Below are positions 35,123 through 49,906 of a stretch of 60,000 nt of DNA, in pieces (within the stretch, counting starts at the first letter, position 1; each line of letters starts with the position of its first letter). The stretch comes from Chrysomallon squamiferum. Taxonomy: Eukaryota; Mollusca; Gastropoda; Neomphalida; Peltospiridae. Both the position numbers and the translations under genes were made by a program. A model generated the notes under the pieces. The model was given only the letters and a program-made list of their open reading frames with translations, ran no database searches and was not told where the DNA came from. The DNA is taken from contig CM022670.1 of NCBI GenBank assembly GCA_012295275.1, positions 24,256,255 through 24,316,254 of the forward strand. The letters are read 5' to 3'.

Positions 35123-35378
35123 CACGAACGCATGCACTGTTCATATTAACACTTACATATTTTGCAAAACATGTTTCGGTTTCAGATACCCGCATACATT
35201 GTTATTTTAAATTTACTTTGTTAAAAAATCAACTTCCTTTAAGGAAAGGAGTAATGATAATAATAAAACAGTATGTATTTATACGTTTAAAATGCTTATA
35301 TTTAAAAACGCAACGTTTATTTATTGTTATCAGTTAATTAACTAAATAAAGAGAGAAAGAAAAAAAACCATTACTTAC

Positions 35379-35521
35379 TTCGTTATAATGCTTTATAGGT
35401 TTTGACCTTTGCTGTGTGGTAACGTGGTGCAGCACGTACACAACTTCACTTTCGACGTCACTCGTTGTTAGGGTCGTCTTGCTGAACGGTCACGACCTCC
35501 TCTCAACGAGGTAAAAACGAA
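35379..35521 (-). promoter_or_regulatory. First exon and promoter of TLR E (divergent)
   Basis: Leader exon ending at AACGAA|GTAAGTAATGG (CGTTATAA before it differs), with no ATG. It is the most divergent copy: the near-palindrome reads CCTCGTTGAGAGG and the upstream TATACAAAG is changed to TGCACAAAAGG. TLR E may therefore be driven differently. Confidence 0.4.
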
Positions 35522-35853
35522 ACAGCCTTTTGTGCAGAATCGATCACGCTAAAAAGAACCTATTTGAAAAAGTTTACAATTTAATTTCGTTGCGTTCGTA
35601 AAATTTTACAACTAACATAAATAGATTTTAAAGACTTTGATGTATTATTTATACAAGTTTATTGTCTTTGTTACATGTTAAAATACATTTTTATAAATTT
35701 AATAATAAATGGTGTTTTTTTTTGTTTTTTGTTTTTTTAAAATCATTTCTGAAAAAACAATCGGTCCAGTCCGCCTTATTATTTTTTATACTTTTTTATT
35801 ATTATTTATAATTAATCAAGGAAAATTGCATCAGGAAAAATAAAAATTTTTAC

Positions 35854-35879
35854 TGCCAGATTGATCGAAGAACCAAACA

Positions 35880-35933
<54 letters not shown>

Positions 35934-36045
35934 CTGAATCATATTTAACCAGTTTTTGTTATTGATATTGTTGCTTTTCATTTATTTCATGTTGTCTGTT
36001 TGCTTTAATTATTTAAGGCGTATAATTTATTTATTTATTTATTTA

Positions 36046-36091
<46 letters not shown>

Positions 36092-36499
36092 GATTTATTT
36101 ATTTATTCTAGGTTTTTCCAATTTTGAATTTTTCAAATTGTTTGGATTTCCTATATTGTAATTCACACAGTAACGACAACCACAACGACGACGACATTTG
36201 ATAATGGATATATGAAAATCGAACATTCGTCAACAAAATTTCTTGTAAGCGAAAATCGATTCATATTCATTTTGATTATTTTACAGGATAGTGATTTATG
36301 TAACTAGCTATTTCTCGTTCGTTCAGAATACGATGACACCTGTATCAAAACATGCTGTGGAACATGCTGCAGTCTGTCATGCAGTTAGTGTAACAGGTGG
36401 CAATAACTCGTAGATCAACTAGCTATTTTATTATTGTTATTTATTATTTTATTTTTGTCTCAATTTATTATTATTATTATTATTATTAAAAGACATTTT

Positions 36500-36530
<31 letters not shown>

Positions 36531-36606
36531 AATTACAATCTAGCGGTTACAAAATGGATTTTATTATATTTAGTTAAAGGCAAATCTATATTTTTAACGA
36601 TTATAT

Positions 36607-36651
<45 letters not shown>

Positions 36652-36943
36652 TAGTATAAAACATATGTCATCAAGAAAAATAGACATTAATGTTTTTTTG
36701 ATCAACTTAACACCTCAGTTAACAACCTGCTGTTTCACCTTCGACAGCTGTTAGAGTTGTTTCCCTTCCACATACGCACGAAAGCTTCTGTTACTCTTCT
36801 GCACATTGATATACATACTCTTCTTCTTCTGTTTCATTTTTTAACATTCCACGTTTGACTGTCTGGGAGACCGTTGAGATCCTACCGATGTCTTAAATAT
36901 AATTATCTGTTATTTATTCATTATAAATCAAAACCAGCCAGAA
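35854..36943. other. Array edge to transporter start
   Basis: Single-copy AT-rich DNA with (AAT)n at 35880-35931, TTAT/TTA tracts at 36027-36091, (AT)n and poly(T) near 36500-36530, and (AAT)n at 36610-36650. The promoter and 5' UTR of the plus-strand transporter are expected in the last few hundred bases. I see no convincing TATA box there. Confidence 0.5.
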
Positions 36944-37281
36944 ATGGCCGTGGGAGGTGATTCGAGTTTCGGGGGATTGAAACATCCTTTAAAAATATTT
37001 GCGAATATATTTATTTCGTTTATTGGAGCTGGTGTGCTCGGTTTGCCGTACGCTTTTAAAGAGGTGAGTGGGCCAGGTTAATTATCAAACATGGTTACGG
37101 TATTTATGTTGGCTATAAACGTGTATATGTTTCCAATATATGTTATTATTTACCAGTAAGTTGTCTAAATCACAACGATCAATCCAGTTACTGACTTTAG
37201 ACGGCCTTTGAATTTTTCCTTCTCGGAAATGTTACAGATCATTAATCAAAATAAATGAATATATGTTAGATTGGAAAAGAC

Positions 37282-37329
<48 letters not shown>

Positions 37330-39844
37330 ATTAAACGTTGTATTTCAGTTTCAAAAACAAACAAGCAATACTTATAGTTTTTACTGTGACAGTCAGTGTT
37401 TTGTTTTTATTGTTTTTGTAGGCAGGAATCATTGAGGGAACTTTAATAATGACAGGAGTTGGTATTATAAGGTATGTGACTATGTCTAATTCAAATTCAT
37501 ATCCCATTTTCAAAACTACTTAAAGACTGTAACATATGCTTTTATGTCTGTGTGAATCAGATACTATCTGTTACCAGACCAGGGAGTGATAATAACGGAT
37601 TTCATTGTGCATGAAATATACTTGACACCTAATAATCATTAATATTTGTAACAAACCATAAATTATATTAACTCTTAAAGTAGTAAATAATGTGCTTCTT
37701 TTTAAAACATTTTAGGCTGAATTTACAAAAACAGTTCTGGTTTATAATTATTAAAAAAAAAAAAAAGGGGGGGATGAAAGAAGGTATTTAGGAAAAGCAG
37801 CCTGCTCATATTTGGCACACTTTATTTGAAATGTTTTGTTTATTTGCTGACATTAATTAAAATTGCCTTTCTTTTTATTTATTTTATTTCAATATTCATT
37901 ATTTATTTTTAATTCTTTTCTTCTTCTTCTTCTTCTTGTTTTGCTTCTTAGTATCAAAGCTATGCTTCTCATAATCGAGTGTAAGTACAAGCTGCTGGAA
38001 AATCAGGATTCCGTGTCCAATTACGGCAGAGTGAATGAAGAAGATGATGGACTGAAGAGGTCACTGGGTTCAAAAGAGGAGCTGCAGGATTTGATGAGAG
38101 GAGAAGAACATCTTGTAATAAGAGTGAAAGACCCACCTCTGTCTAGGGTAAGACTACAGCTGGAAATGATTCAAAATGTCTTAAAAAAATAATAGAAATG
38201 TCTTCAGTCATGCTGGTACCCTCACTCTGCATTGATTAGGTTTCTTGTGCTGAGTAATTTGCTACTGAACTGATACAAATGATTCAGATATATTTTTGAT
38301 GGCAAATTTGAAAAGGGATTTTGGTAGTGATGAAAGTAATTCACATGTTTTTTTAAGTAGGTTCAGAAATAATTTTGTGGATGATAAAAGGAACTGAAAC
38401 ATTTTTGGACTGATTATGTCCTTAATAAGGTTTTGGTGATAATAATAATGACTGTTTTTGAAATAAGTCTCAGGAGGTATAGCATAATCTAATATTTTTG
38501 AGCAGAATTATACTTTTTTATTCAAGCCTATTAATACACTATTAATAATAGACATTTTGAGAGGCTTAATAGTTATCAAATTTATTAATTTGGTTTTGTC
38601 CAGTATAAATTTTAATAAGATATTTCTATCCCTTTAATATTTCTTTGATAAAACAGTGTAGTACTTTTATTATTATTATCAGACTTGAGTTTTACATTGT
38701 TCAACATTGTTTGTTTTTGTAACACATTTTGACATTTCTTTTAATAATTATAACATTTGTTACTCTCCTTTTGATATCTTTTATGTTATATTAGTGTATT
38801 TAAGCATAATCTAGAAATTTATAATGCTAAAGATGCTTTTGAGGGATTTGTTTTAACCTATGTTTTTAGAAATTATTTAAATTTATTTAAAAAAAAAAAA
38901 CAGAAAGAAAATTCTGTGCTTACCTAAGCTATAAAAATGGGAATAGTATCAAAATAAAACTTTTGAGTTAAGAAATATAAATTTTTGTAAAAATTCAGTA
39001 TCATATATAATGATATAACTGAAAATAGTTTATAACAGTAACACTGATAATAATTTTTTAAAGTGAAAAGAGATGACATGTTTTAGCTATAAAGTCATGG
39101 GAAAAAAGAAGAAAAAAAAGGTTTTAATTAAGTTTACTGGCATGTTTCAGCCATAAGTCATGGGACATTTTTTATTTTTTTTTTAAATTAAGTTTACTGA
39201 GATTTTTCTGCCATTTTCAATCACACACACACCTGTCACAGTTATTGTCAGTATTACCAAACACTGATGTAATACAGACAAGATGTTGCCCTGAATTCAA
39301 ATTCACAGTTTAATAAGCAGTGGAACATAAAATTTATTAGCAAAGATAAATCATTTAGTCAATAAAAACAGCTGAAATGAAAACTAACTACCATTAAAGT
39401 AAGCAATAACCAACCTCATAAATGTAATTTAAAATAAAAATATGAAGCATGTTAGTGACTGGTACATAAACTGAATGTAATAAAATAAAAAATTTATGTT
39501 AAAAACTGAATATAATGCCGTCCAGTTTATTTTTTTGATTATTAAGCATCTGTCTGAATAAAACAACTCCATGACTTGATTAAATACAAAGGTGAAGGTG
39601 GCCAATCAATATTTGTGTAGGATATTTATTGATAATGAATGACAGCTGTATTGACACTGTGTACATCTGTTGACAGAATTAGCTGACTCAGTACATTTGT
39701 TTGTTGTAAATGTAGTGAATATGTATTTTTTTTTATTGTTTTGTGTCATATGTATTTAAATGTTATTTTCTGCATGTGTTTGTGTGTGTGTGTGTGTGGT
39801 GAGAAAGACAGAAAAACAAAAAACAGAGAAAGACAGCAAAAGAG

Positions 39845-39880
<36 letters not shown>

Positions 39881-41174
39881 GTAGAGAGAGAGAGAGAGAG
39901 AGAGTGCACACACACAGAGAGAAAGAGAGTGTGAATTTTTTCGTTTTTAATTGAAAACTTAAAGAAATGTTTATTTCAGTATAGAGTTCATGGTGTAAAA
40001 GAAAGCCCAGTTGGTCTTAGATAATTAAAAATATAAATAAATAATTGCTCCTTATTTTTTTTGATTGTCATTGTTGTTGGTTTTGGTTTGAATATACATT
40101 TATACCATCACCTCATACAGCAGAATTAAACAATATCTGTTAATAAAAGTAACATGTACACCTTCATTATTCTGCAGTACACATTATTTTCAGTTATTTA
40201 ATCTCATTTCTTTATATTTATAGGGTGAAGACTTGTCATATGGTGATGTGGGTAAGATAGTTTTAATATTATTTTCTAATTTACTGTTATTAAGTATTAA
40301 TAGTACTTAACCAATATAATAAATAATTTTTATATAAATACACATAAAATCAAACATTACAAAATATATTTAAAATTAACTGTTTATTTCCTTGTACAAA
40401 CACTGACACCTGCTCTGTTTTAATATGTTACTACATGTGTTTACAATACTTAAACATCTGGTTTAAGAAAAACCGTTGTTAGGGAATTGGCCATTTGTTG
40501 TTATCATTATTATCTTTATTTTTAAACAAGCTGCTACTACTATTACTACTAATACTACTAATACTTTTAACTATTACTGTTTACTACTAATACTGCTATA
40601 CTATTACTACTAATACTACTACTTAAACATACTACTATTACTAATACTGCTAAAATTACTACTAATACTACTAATACTACTAATACTGCTAGCAACTATT
40701 ACTACTAATTGCTTGATATTACTACTGCTATTATCTACTAATATTATTAATACTACTAATACTGCTACTACTAATTACTACTACTACTACTACTACTACT
40801 ACTAATACTACTAATACTGCTACTACTATTACTACTAATACTACTAATACTGCTACTACTATTACTACTAATACTGCTACTGATATTACTACTAATACTA
40901 CTAATACTACTAATACTGCTACAACTATTACTACTAATACTGCTACTGATATTACTACTGCTACTACTAATACTACTAATACTGCTACTAATACTACTAA
41001 TACTGCTAATACTACTAATGCTGCTTTAATACTACTAATATGTAATACTACTAATGTTGTTACTGTTACTACTAATATTACTATTATTATAATATCATTG
41101 TTATTATTAATATTATTATTATAATTATCATCATTAATAATAAAATCATGATTGACATTATTATTACTATTATT

Positions 41175-41220
<46 letters not shown>

Positions 41221-44200
41221 ACATAATCATCATTAACATTATTAATATTATTATATTTATTTATTATTATTTTTGCAGGATATCAAGCAATGGGTCACAC
41301 AGGAAGGTTCCTGGTTGATTTGGCTATTGTCTTATCTCAAATAGGTATTTACTGTGTTATAAAACAACAGCTGTCAAACCAGCAATAGTATGTAAGATAG
41401 CAAACCGTTTTCTTTCTTTGCTCAGATATATGTAGTTATAATGCTATCTCAGATCTTCCCAGAATAAATATGAACCATTCCCTATGAAAATTTTTTTTTT
41501 ACTTTTATTTTGTTTCGTATGAAATATTTTTACTGTTTGTGCCAATGTGTTCTTAACTGAAACATAAACACAAATATAATGTTTTATGTTTTATAATATA
41601 TCTGTTACAGTTTTATTCTAAATGTTTTTCATTAAAACATAAACACAAACATAATGTTTTATGTTTTATAATATATCTGTTACAGTTTTATTCTAAATGT
41701 TTTTCATTTTAGATTGATAAGATAGTTCTTTGTTGTTTGTTTCTATTTTCTATTTATTTTTAGATTGATAAGATAGTTCTTTGTTGTTTGTTTCTATTTT
41801 CTATTTATTTTTATTATTTTTATTTTTTATTTTTATGTTTTCATAACTACTGAGTTTTATTTTCAGTTCTTTATTAATTATTTTTATTTTTTGTTTTTTT
41901 TTCAGGTTTCTGCTGTGCCTACCTCATTTTTATATCTCAAAATCTGTCTGATTACATGAAAGGAATGAAACTGTAAGACTTAAGTAAAATGTTTATTTTA
42001 ATTTTAATTCTTAATTTTAAATTTTTTTATGAATCTGATATCTCCATTAATTTGTAAAAATTCTAGTTAATTTCTCACAATATTAAAACAAATATTAAAT
42101 ATAAATTTATGTCACTGTAACCTTAGTTAAAATGTAAATTTGATATTTCAAAAAATATTGATATGTCAGTGTACACATGGATATGTGCATATTTGTATGT
42201 GTGAATAGTTAAACACCAGTGAATGAAATATCATTGGCAATAATAACATGCTTTTTTCATTGATAAGAAAAATTAACTAAATACAGTATATCGTAACTGT
42301 TACAGTTATAAAATTATATTATAAATTTCCCATTAAGGTAGTCATCAGTTTAACATGACCCATCATCTTCAGATGTACAGGTTGAGAATCCTTTATCTGA
42401 AATGCTTGGGACTGGAAGTGTTTCAGAATATTTAGCATTTTGGAATATAAGGAGACAGAATGAGAATAGAATCTACTTCTAAATATGAATTCCTTTTATT
42501 TTCATGTGCAGTTTATACAGATAGTCTGGATGATTTATTAAATGATATTTTTAATAATTTTGTGCATCATATTCAGGTTGTATATGCTAGAAAAAGTCTG
42601 AAAACTGAGATATTATTGAAAGTTTGAAAGTTTTGGAATTCTGAGATTTTTGCATTTTGGATAAGGGATCCTCAATATACTGCTCTGTTTCACTGCAATG
42701 ATATAAAATGTGTACAGAGATATTGTGACATTGTGTTTCATGTTGACAGAGGTCACTGGCTGATGATATTGTTACCTGCTTTGTGTCTGCTGACAATGCT
42801 TAGACATCTTGGAAGTTTGGCAATCACTAGGTGGGTTATTTACAGTTTACTTACACACATCCACATACACTCACAGACACACACACTCACACACACACAC
42901 ATAAATACTGACAAATATAGTTTGAATAAAATGTGCAAATACTCTGTAAAATGAAACATAATACATAAAAGTTGAACAAAGAAAGCAAATTAACGTTTGT
43001 TGGTCATTAATTCGTAATTACTTTTAATCTATCTAGACAAAATCATGGTTTTAAAAATGATTTTAGTTTGTTTTATATTTTTACTCTTACTGTTGCTGCA
43101 CACATGATTTCAGTTACCTAGATCTTTTCAATTGTTTTAATTACCACTTTTAGTCTCCGTTCAGTTGTTAATTAAAACTGCCTGGCAGAGACTTCTAAAC
43201 ATCTAGTTACATCAGTAATGACATTGCAGTGCATACCTGTATTAGATGAAACTATTCAGTTCTACATGCTTTGGTTGCACTTTGAAGTGTAACTATTGGC
43301 AGTGTGAAGAAATAGTCCAGATGTGTTCTGCCTATTTCAAAGATCTGTTGGGTTAATATTGTTTAATGTTTTCTGTTTTAATTTTGGTACTGATGTTGTT
43401 GGTGTTATTATAATGTTATTATCATTGTTGTTATTATTATTACTATTATTACTATTATTACTACTATTATTATTATTGTTATTGTTATTTTATTATTTGG
43501 TTTTGCAGTTTAATGGCTCAGTGCTCCAACTTGATGGCTTTTGGTGTAGTCTTCTGGTTTGATTTTGAACACTTTTGGAATATAGAGTAAGTACAACTGT
43601 TGCTTATTTACATTATTTTATATATATATATAAAACTTGTGTCAGTAGATTAATCTGTAATATATGAGATCATAAATTCACCCTATATTGTATCTGGCAT
43701 AATGTTTTGTTGATACAGGTGGAATGTTCCTTAACAGTAATAGTTAATGTGATAAATAGAGAATATAACAGACTGCTGAATGTAATGTTATATTTATAGA
43801 TACTGCTTAATCATGGGAATAAATATTCATGATGTGCAAGCTTAATGTTACTTCATAACATTTGTACCTGATGATAATTTTTTTATCTTCTTTTTTTATG
43901 TTAGATATAAATGAAGTGAAAATAAGTATGTAAATTTTAACTGACTGATAAATTTTTGTGATTTTTTTTTGCTCTGAATTAAGAGATAATTCTAATAGCA
44001 AACTAATTAATAGTTTTTGGTAATTAAAAGTTATATAAGTAATCATTACTAAAATGCAGTATCAATCTACTGCTGTCATAATAATAATGTGAAAGTTCTA
44101 GATTTGTTCATATTAATAGTAAAATGTTTTTATTTCTAAAGAAAATTTCATGTAATTCAATGAAAACCAATAAAATTATTATGCCACTGCATATTATCAT

Positions 44201-44530
44201 TAGACCACATGATGAAATCATTACATTTGTAAAATTTTATTAGACTTGTGTAATGGCTGCATTCTTTTGCTAATTTAGCCTTGTATAGTCCACCATGTGT
44301 AAACATAGCCTGTTAAATATTTAGCCAGGTTTCAAGGTCATTATGTAGAGTATTATATGGACTAATTAATTGTCAAAACAATTCTTTCTTTAGAGAATTT
44401 AAACTCAAAGGGAGACCATTCATATAAATATTACATAAATTTTCTTTTTCTTTATTTTTGTTTTTATCTTTCATTTTTTTATTTTTTATTTTTTTGTCCC
44501 ACAGTATGAGAAATAAAGGGCATTTGTGTA

Positions 44531-44563
<33 letters not shown>

Positions 44564-47240
44564 CAATTAAAATATTAAGCTATTCTAAACAAAATTCACT
44601 GAACATAATTAAAAATATATATTTAAATTAATATGTATATATATTTTTTTAAATTTAAATTATTTTTGGACATATCCTTAATATTTTTTCACTTAATGTT
44701 ACCAAATGAATATTTATGGTTTACATTTTTTTGTACTTTTAGTTACTTGTTTGTTTTTTTGTCAGCAGTTTTAGTTTTTGCTAAGTGATTAAAAATTTCA
44801 CAAATTTAGATACAGTTATGATTCATGTTTAATAAATAATTAATGTTTAGGATGTGATCAGTGTTGTCTTTATCTTGATGTATATAAACAGTTTATAACT
44901 TTGTTTCTGTACTTAGGTAGGTACACATAAATATGCATGCAGATATATGTATATGTACACACACACACTCACATACCCTCACACAGACACTGGTGTGTAT
45001 ATTAATGTTTTTTTATACATCTATGAATCGATCTATACATACAAACTTTCCACATGCCCATCTAATTATCTATGCACAAACCTAATACTTACAAGTGTGT
45101 TTATTTTTTTATCTGCAAAAATATTCAGGAAGAGCAGATCATACACACATACAAAAGCCATCCAAACACTGACAGAGATAAGTGAAAATGTTGTTTTTAC
45201 AAATGTTTGTTTGTTTCACTCATTTTGTGGTTGATTTTAATCAGGTTTTTCAGTGAACAAAAGCCCCCAAAACAAACATTTATTCATAAAAACAGCCACT
45301 TACTGAAATATTTTAATTTTTAGATATAGCAAGAAAATTTTAATTAATTCTAGCTGGAGGTAAGAGTAAAAATATAAGTAAACTTTTCTCATATAAATAT
45401 CTTCTTTTTTTTTTTCTTTTTTTATTCTTTCTGAAACTTGTATCAGAACTTGCTCAGGGTACATGCATGAATCTTTTCTTTTTGTTCAGTTTGTGCTGAT
45501 GTTGAGAGTATTTTGGAGTTTCACATAATTCAGTTCTGTGATGAACTGGTGAAGGTTACTTAGTACTTGCACTGAAATATTTATTCTCTGGTGGTTTTCT
45601 GGAACTGTGAATGATTTATCACACACACACCCACACACACCCATATATGTATGTGTATATGTATATATATTTATATGTGTGTGTGTGTATATATACACAC
45701 ATATATATATTACATATATATATATATACACATACACACATAAATATACATGAGGGGTTTTCGTATTTTATTTCATCTGAATCTGTTTATAGTTCATGTT
45801 TTCATTTGAATTATAGCAGTAGCTTTGTTGTGAATGTAAACTGAACTGATGATTAATAGGAAAAAAACAAAAACACCCCATGAAAAGCCTTATTTTAAAC
45901 AGTTATCTGTTATTGCCATTCATTCAATTACTTTTTTTTTTTTCCTTCTATTTCTGGCCCACTTGTTTTAACTTCTGAAGTAGGCTCTGAACTGAAATGT
46001 AATAGATGCTTGGACAGAAATATGACACTGAAGATAACAGAACACTGGAATGAAATGTGATAGAGCACTAACCTAAAGTAAATAAAGCATGAAATGTAAG
46101 GTAATTGAGCTACACACTAAAACAGAGTTTCCAGTGTGTTGGCTGACAAACAGAAAACATGGTCACACATATTTTTAAATACTGTTTTTTATATTTGCAT
46201 GTAAACATATCTTCTGGTAATTGAATCTTCTTTTGTTGTGTGAAATAAATTTCTTTTTTCACACCATTTTATTTGTCATTTCTGGGTAAGGAAAAAAAAT
46301 GATACTCAGATGGTGACATATACAGATATTATATTAAGAGTGATGAGATTTGTATATTCTGTGTTTACAGGTGTTCTTTTTATTATGTCTACTTGGTTTC
46401 TTTTTACCTTGAACACACACTCTCTCTCTCCCTCTCCCTTTCCCTCCCTCTCACAGAGGGTCAGTAATATCTTTGTTTTCAAGTTTGTTTCCTCCACAAG
46501 TAGTTTAATTACCCAGAATCTGCCACTGGAAGTCTTTTCCATGTCAGCCAGTATCATCATGTTTTTTTACTGTTAAAGCTACCTTATGAATTTTACTTAT
46601 TTGAAAAGTGACTTATTCAGTAAGTAAAAGTGTAATATTGAGTTTCTTCTCCAGATTTATTTTTAGACAGTGCAGTAAGTAAATGATAATAACAGATTAA
46701 TATCATGTTTGTTTAGGCTGTTTTAGTTTTAATTTTAATATGAGATTATTATAACAATTATTGTACTACTGTTATTATTATTTATTAATGATATCTTTTA
46801 TTTAAATTCCTAAATAATATAAATTATTTTTTATCACTTTATTTATTTATTTCCATTTTTACTGAATGAACACGCAGGGTTTTTTTTGGTGGAAATTTTA
46901 TAATCACTTTATCTGAATATTTGTGCACTGGTTTTGTTGGTTGTCTGGTCGAGGTTTTTTCTATTACAAATGTTACATATATCCATAATGTTGTTGTTAA
47001 CAGTTTTCAGGCAGAAACTGGTATTGAATATCAATATTTTTAATTATTACTTTTTGAGGGTTCCTTTTCATTTCTTTTCTTTTTCTTTTTTTAGGGTAAA
47101 TGCCTTATTTTTTCAATGTGCAAAAATGTTATTTTCAATTTATTAAATTATTGTTTAAAAAAACAACAAAAAAAACTGTCTAGACAAAACAATTTTTTCT
47201 TAGATATTCTCTTATGCACTTTTAATTTAATTGAAATGTG

Positions 47241-47273
<33 letters not shown>

Positions 47274-49874
47274 GTATGTCTATATGTATGTGTATATGTG
47301 TGTGTGTGTGTGTGTATGTGTGTGTGTGTGTATATATGTGGGTGTGTGTGGGTGTGTGTATGAGTGTTTACTAGTACATTCTGTTGCAACACGGTTTAAT
47401 TAAATCAATACCAGCTGTTGTGTTCACTTGTCCATTTAATCCTGTTTATTTTCTTTAATGTAATATTGTATCATCACAGTTGATACAGAAACAAACAGTA
47501 TTTATAGCAGTAATAAACAAACTCCTGCCTCCATCTTTCACACCAGTCTACAGACAGTGTGTTTTCTGACTGATTAACTTCATTTCAACAAGAAAGTTAC
47601 TTTCATCACAGCTACAGCATTCAGTCTTTTTGAATCTGCCATTACTAACAAAACCAAGATTATAATAATTATTATTATTACCATTACTATCATTATTATC
47701 ATCATCATCATCGTCGTCATTATTATTATTATTATTATTATTATCATCATCATCATTAACATTATTATCATTATTATTAACATTATTATCATTATTATTA
47801 TTATTATTATTATGTTTAGTTTTTTTGGTCTGTTTAACTGCCATTATGGACAAATGACAGAGATACAAAAAGTAAAATGATCTGTTCAGGCTGTCAGAGT
47901 TTTATGTTCATTTTTATTTTTCCAACTACAGAATTAATAATTGTGAATAAAAAGACAACATCTGCCTCCCAGCAGAATCAGGAGCGAGTTATTTTATAGT
48001 TGCAATTTGTTACTGGAACAAACCAGTCATCGTAAAAAAAAATTAATTAATAATTTGTAACTGCACAAAATGTATTTAGGCATTTGTTCACACGATTACA
48101 GGTACATTCAGAAGTAATGTTTAAACAAAGATAATGTTTAAGCACTTGTTACATTTATGAATAACTGTCTGTCTGCATGTGTGTGTTTGTGTTTCATTGT
48201 GTTATTATAAAGACTGACAAACATATGTAGTTTATTTGTATGTGCATACAACTTTATTGATATCCTACCATTGGAATAGTCTTTATAGCATTTGTGAGGC
48301 AGCAGATTTACATTGTATAACATAGTATTATTAGTTAGATAATCAATACACATGAACAAACAAAAACAAATATACAAAAATAATAATACGGAAAAATGTA
48401 TTATTTTAAAACCAGAGCATTATTGCATGGTTAAAAACTTTTGGAAATGAAAGATGTCAAAATATCACTTTCATAACTACCATCATCATTATCAACACCA
48501 CCATCATTATCAATCAACATTTTTATTTTTTTATTTTTTTAACCCTGCCCACCCCAGAACTATTATAACTGCTTTTTCTCACTGTCATAAGGTGTTTTTT
48601 TTTTTTAAACATAACCTGGGTGCATCTTCTTAACCTGTTACCAACCCATTCAGTACTGACAATTAGTTTTGTAAAAATCCATACATTCTCTCCTGGCTTT
48701 GGGAATGTATGTGAAAGATCTCTCTTACAGATAACAAATGTAGCAGCTGTGTGTGTAGTTTTTTTTTCACACTCAGTCATGTGTGTGATAACATGTAAAT
48801 GTGGACTAAAATGATTATGTTTCATTAAGTAAAACGTTTCATTCTGTCTATGTGTTTGATGTCAGAATGCAGGCACGACATATCGAGTTTGAAATATGAA
48901 ACATCAACAGTAGCACCGCATTTTCCCCATTCCATCAGTGCTCCATTCATTGTTTACTACTGACCATAATTATAATAATACTACTAATAATAATAATACA
49001 GTTTATAAATAATGTATTTTTATCACACAGGTGAATGGTTATTTAAACGTCTGTAGTTATCTGGATATGGCAGGAAATCTGCTTGGATTTCAAGTATAAC
49101 TCTTTAACCTATGTAAGCCTGTGATCACCATATAGTATGGTAGACATCTTTGTTTTGTGTGTGTATGTGTGTGTTTGTGTTTGTGTTTGTGTGTGTGTGT
49201 GTGTGTTTGTGTGTATTATTTTTATATACTAAATAATAAAAAACAAATAAATATGCTGGAATAGTCAGAGATAGGTTTTGTAAATTTACTAATATTTATT
49301 TTTTATTATTTTTGTTTTGTTTTGTTTTATTTTATTTCAACTTATTTTATTTTATTTTATTTGTTGTTGAAACAAGGAATATATTGAAAAATAAATACAA
49401 TAAGCAGTGTACTAATGATATTTATTTATTTAGTATAACTTTTATCTTTTCTTTATTCTTTATCAGCTTGATTCTTATGAGGTGGGAGGGTCTTTTTCTT
49501 TGTATTGTTATTATTAAAAAAAAATTCATAACTTTTTAAAAAAAATATATGTTATTCGGTTTTCTTTTTCTTTCTTTTTAATTTTCTTGTTTTTATTCCT
49601 TAGTTTTTCAGTGACATTGTTTCTGAGTAGGGTGAGAGTTTGGGTACTTATTTCCTTCGTGCTTGTTTTTATAAGTAAATCTTTTGTTTTTTTATCACAG
49701 AATTCATCCAGCAAAGTTTCGATTTTCTGGTCTTCCATTTTTCCTGTGTATTGCTATTTACTGCTATGAGGTGAGCATTTGAACAGTTTCTTGTAATAGT
49801 TGTCTTTGACAAGCATTTTATACTGAATACATCATTTTATTGTGGAAATAATTAAATACTAATATGTCCTGGCC

Positions 49875-49906
<32 letters not shown>

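Noticed and set aside
37863-38192. Single 109-codon gene
   Set aside because: It is exon 3 of the transporter (37952-38147) read together with flanking intron.
40535-41222. CRISPR-like or satellite array
   Set aside because: Repeats are simple trinucleotides without spacers or a longer repeating unit.
45486-45844. ORFs rich in His, Thr and Tyr
   Set aside because: Produced by the compound CA/TA microsatellite.
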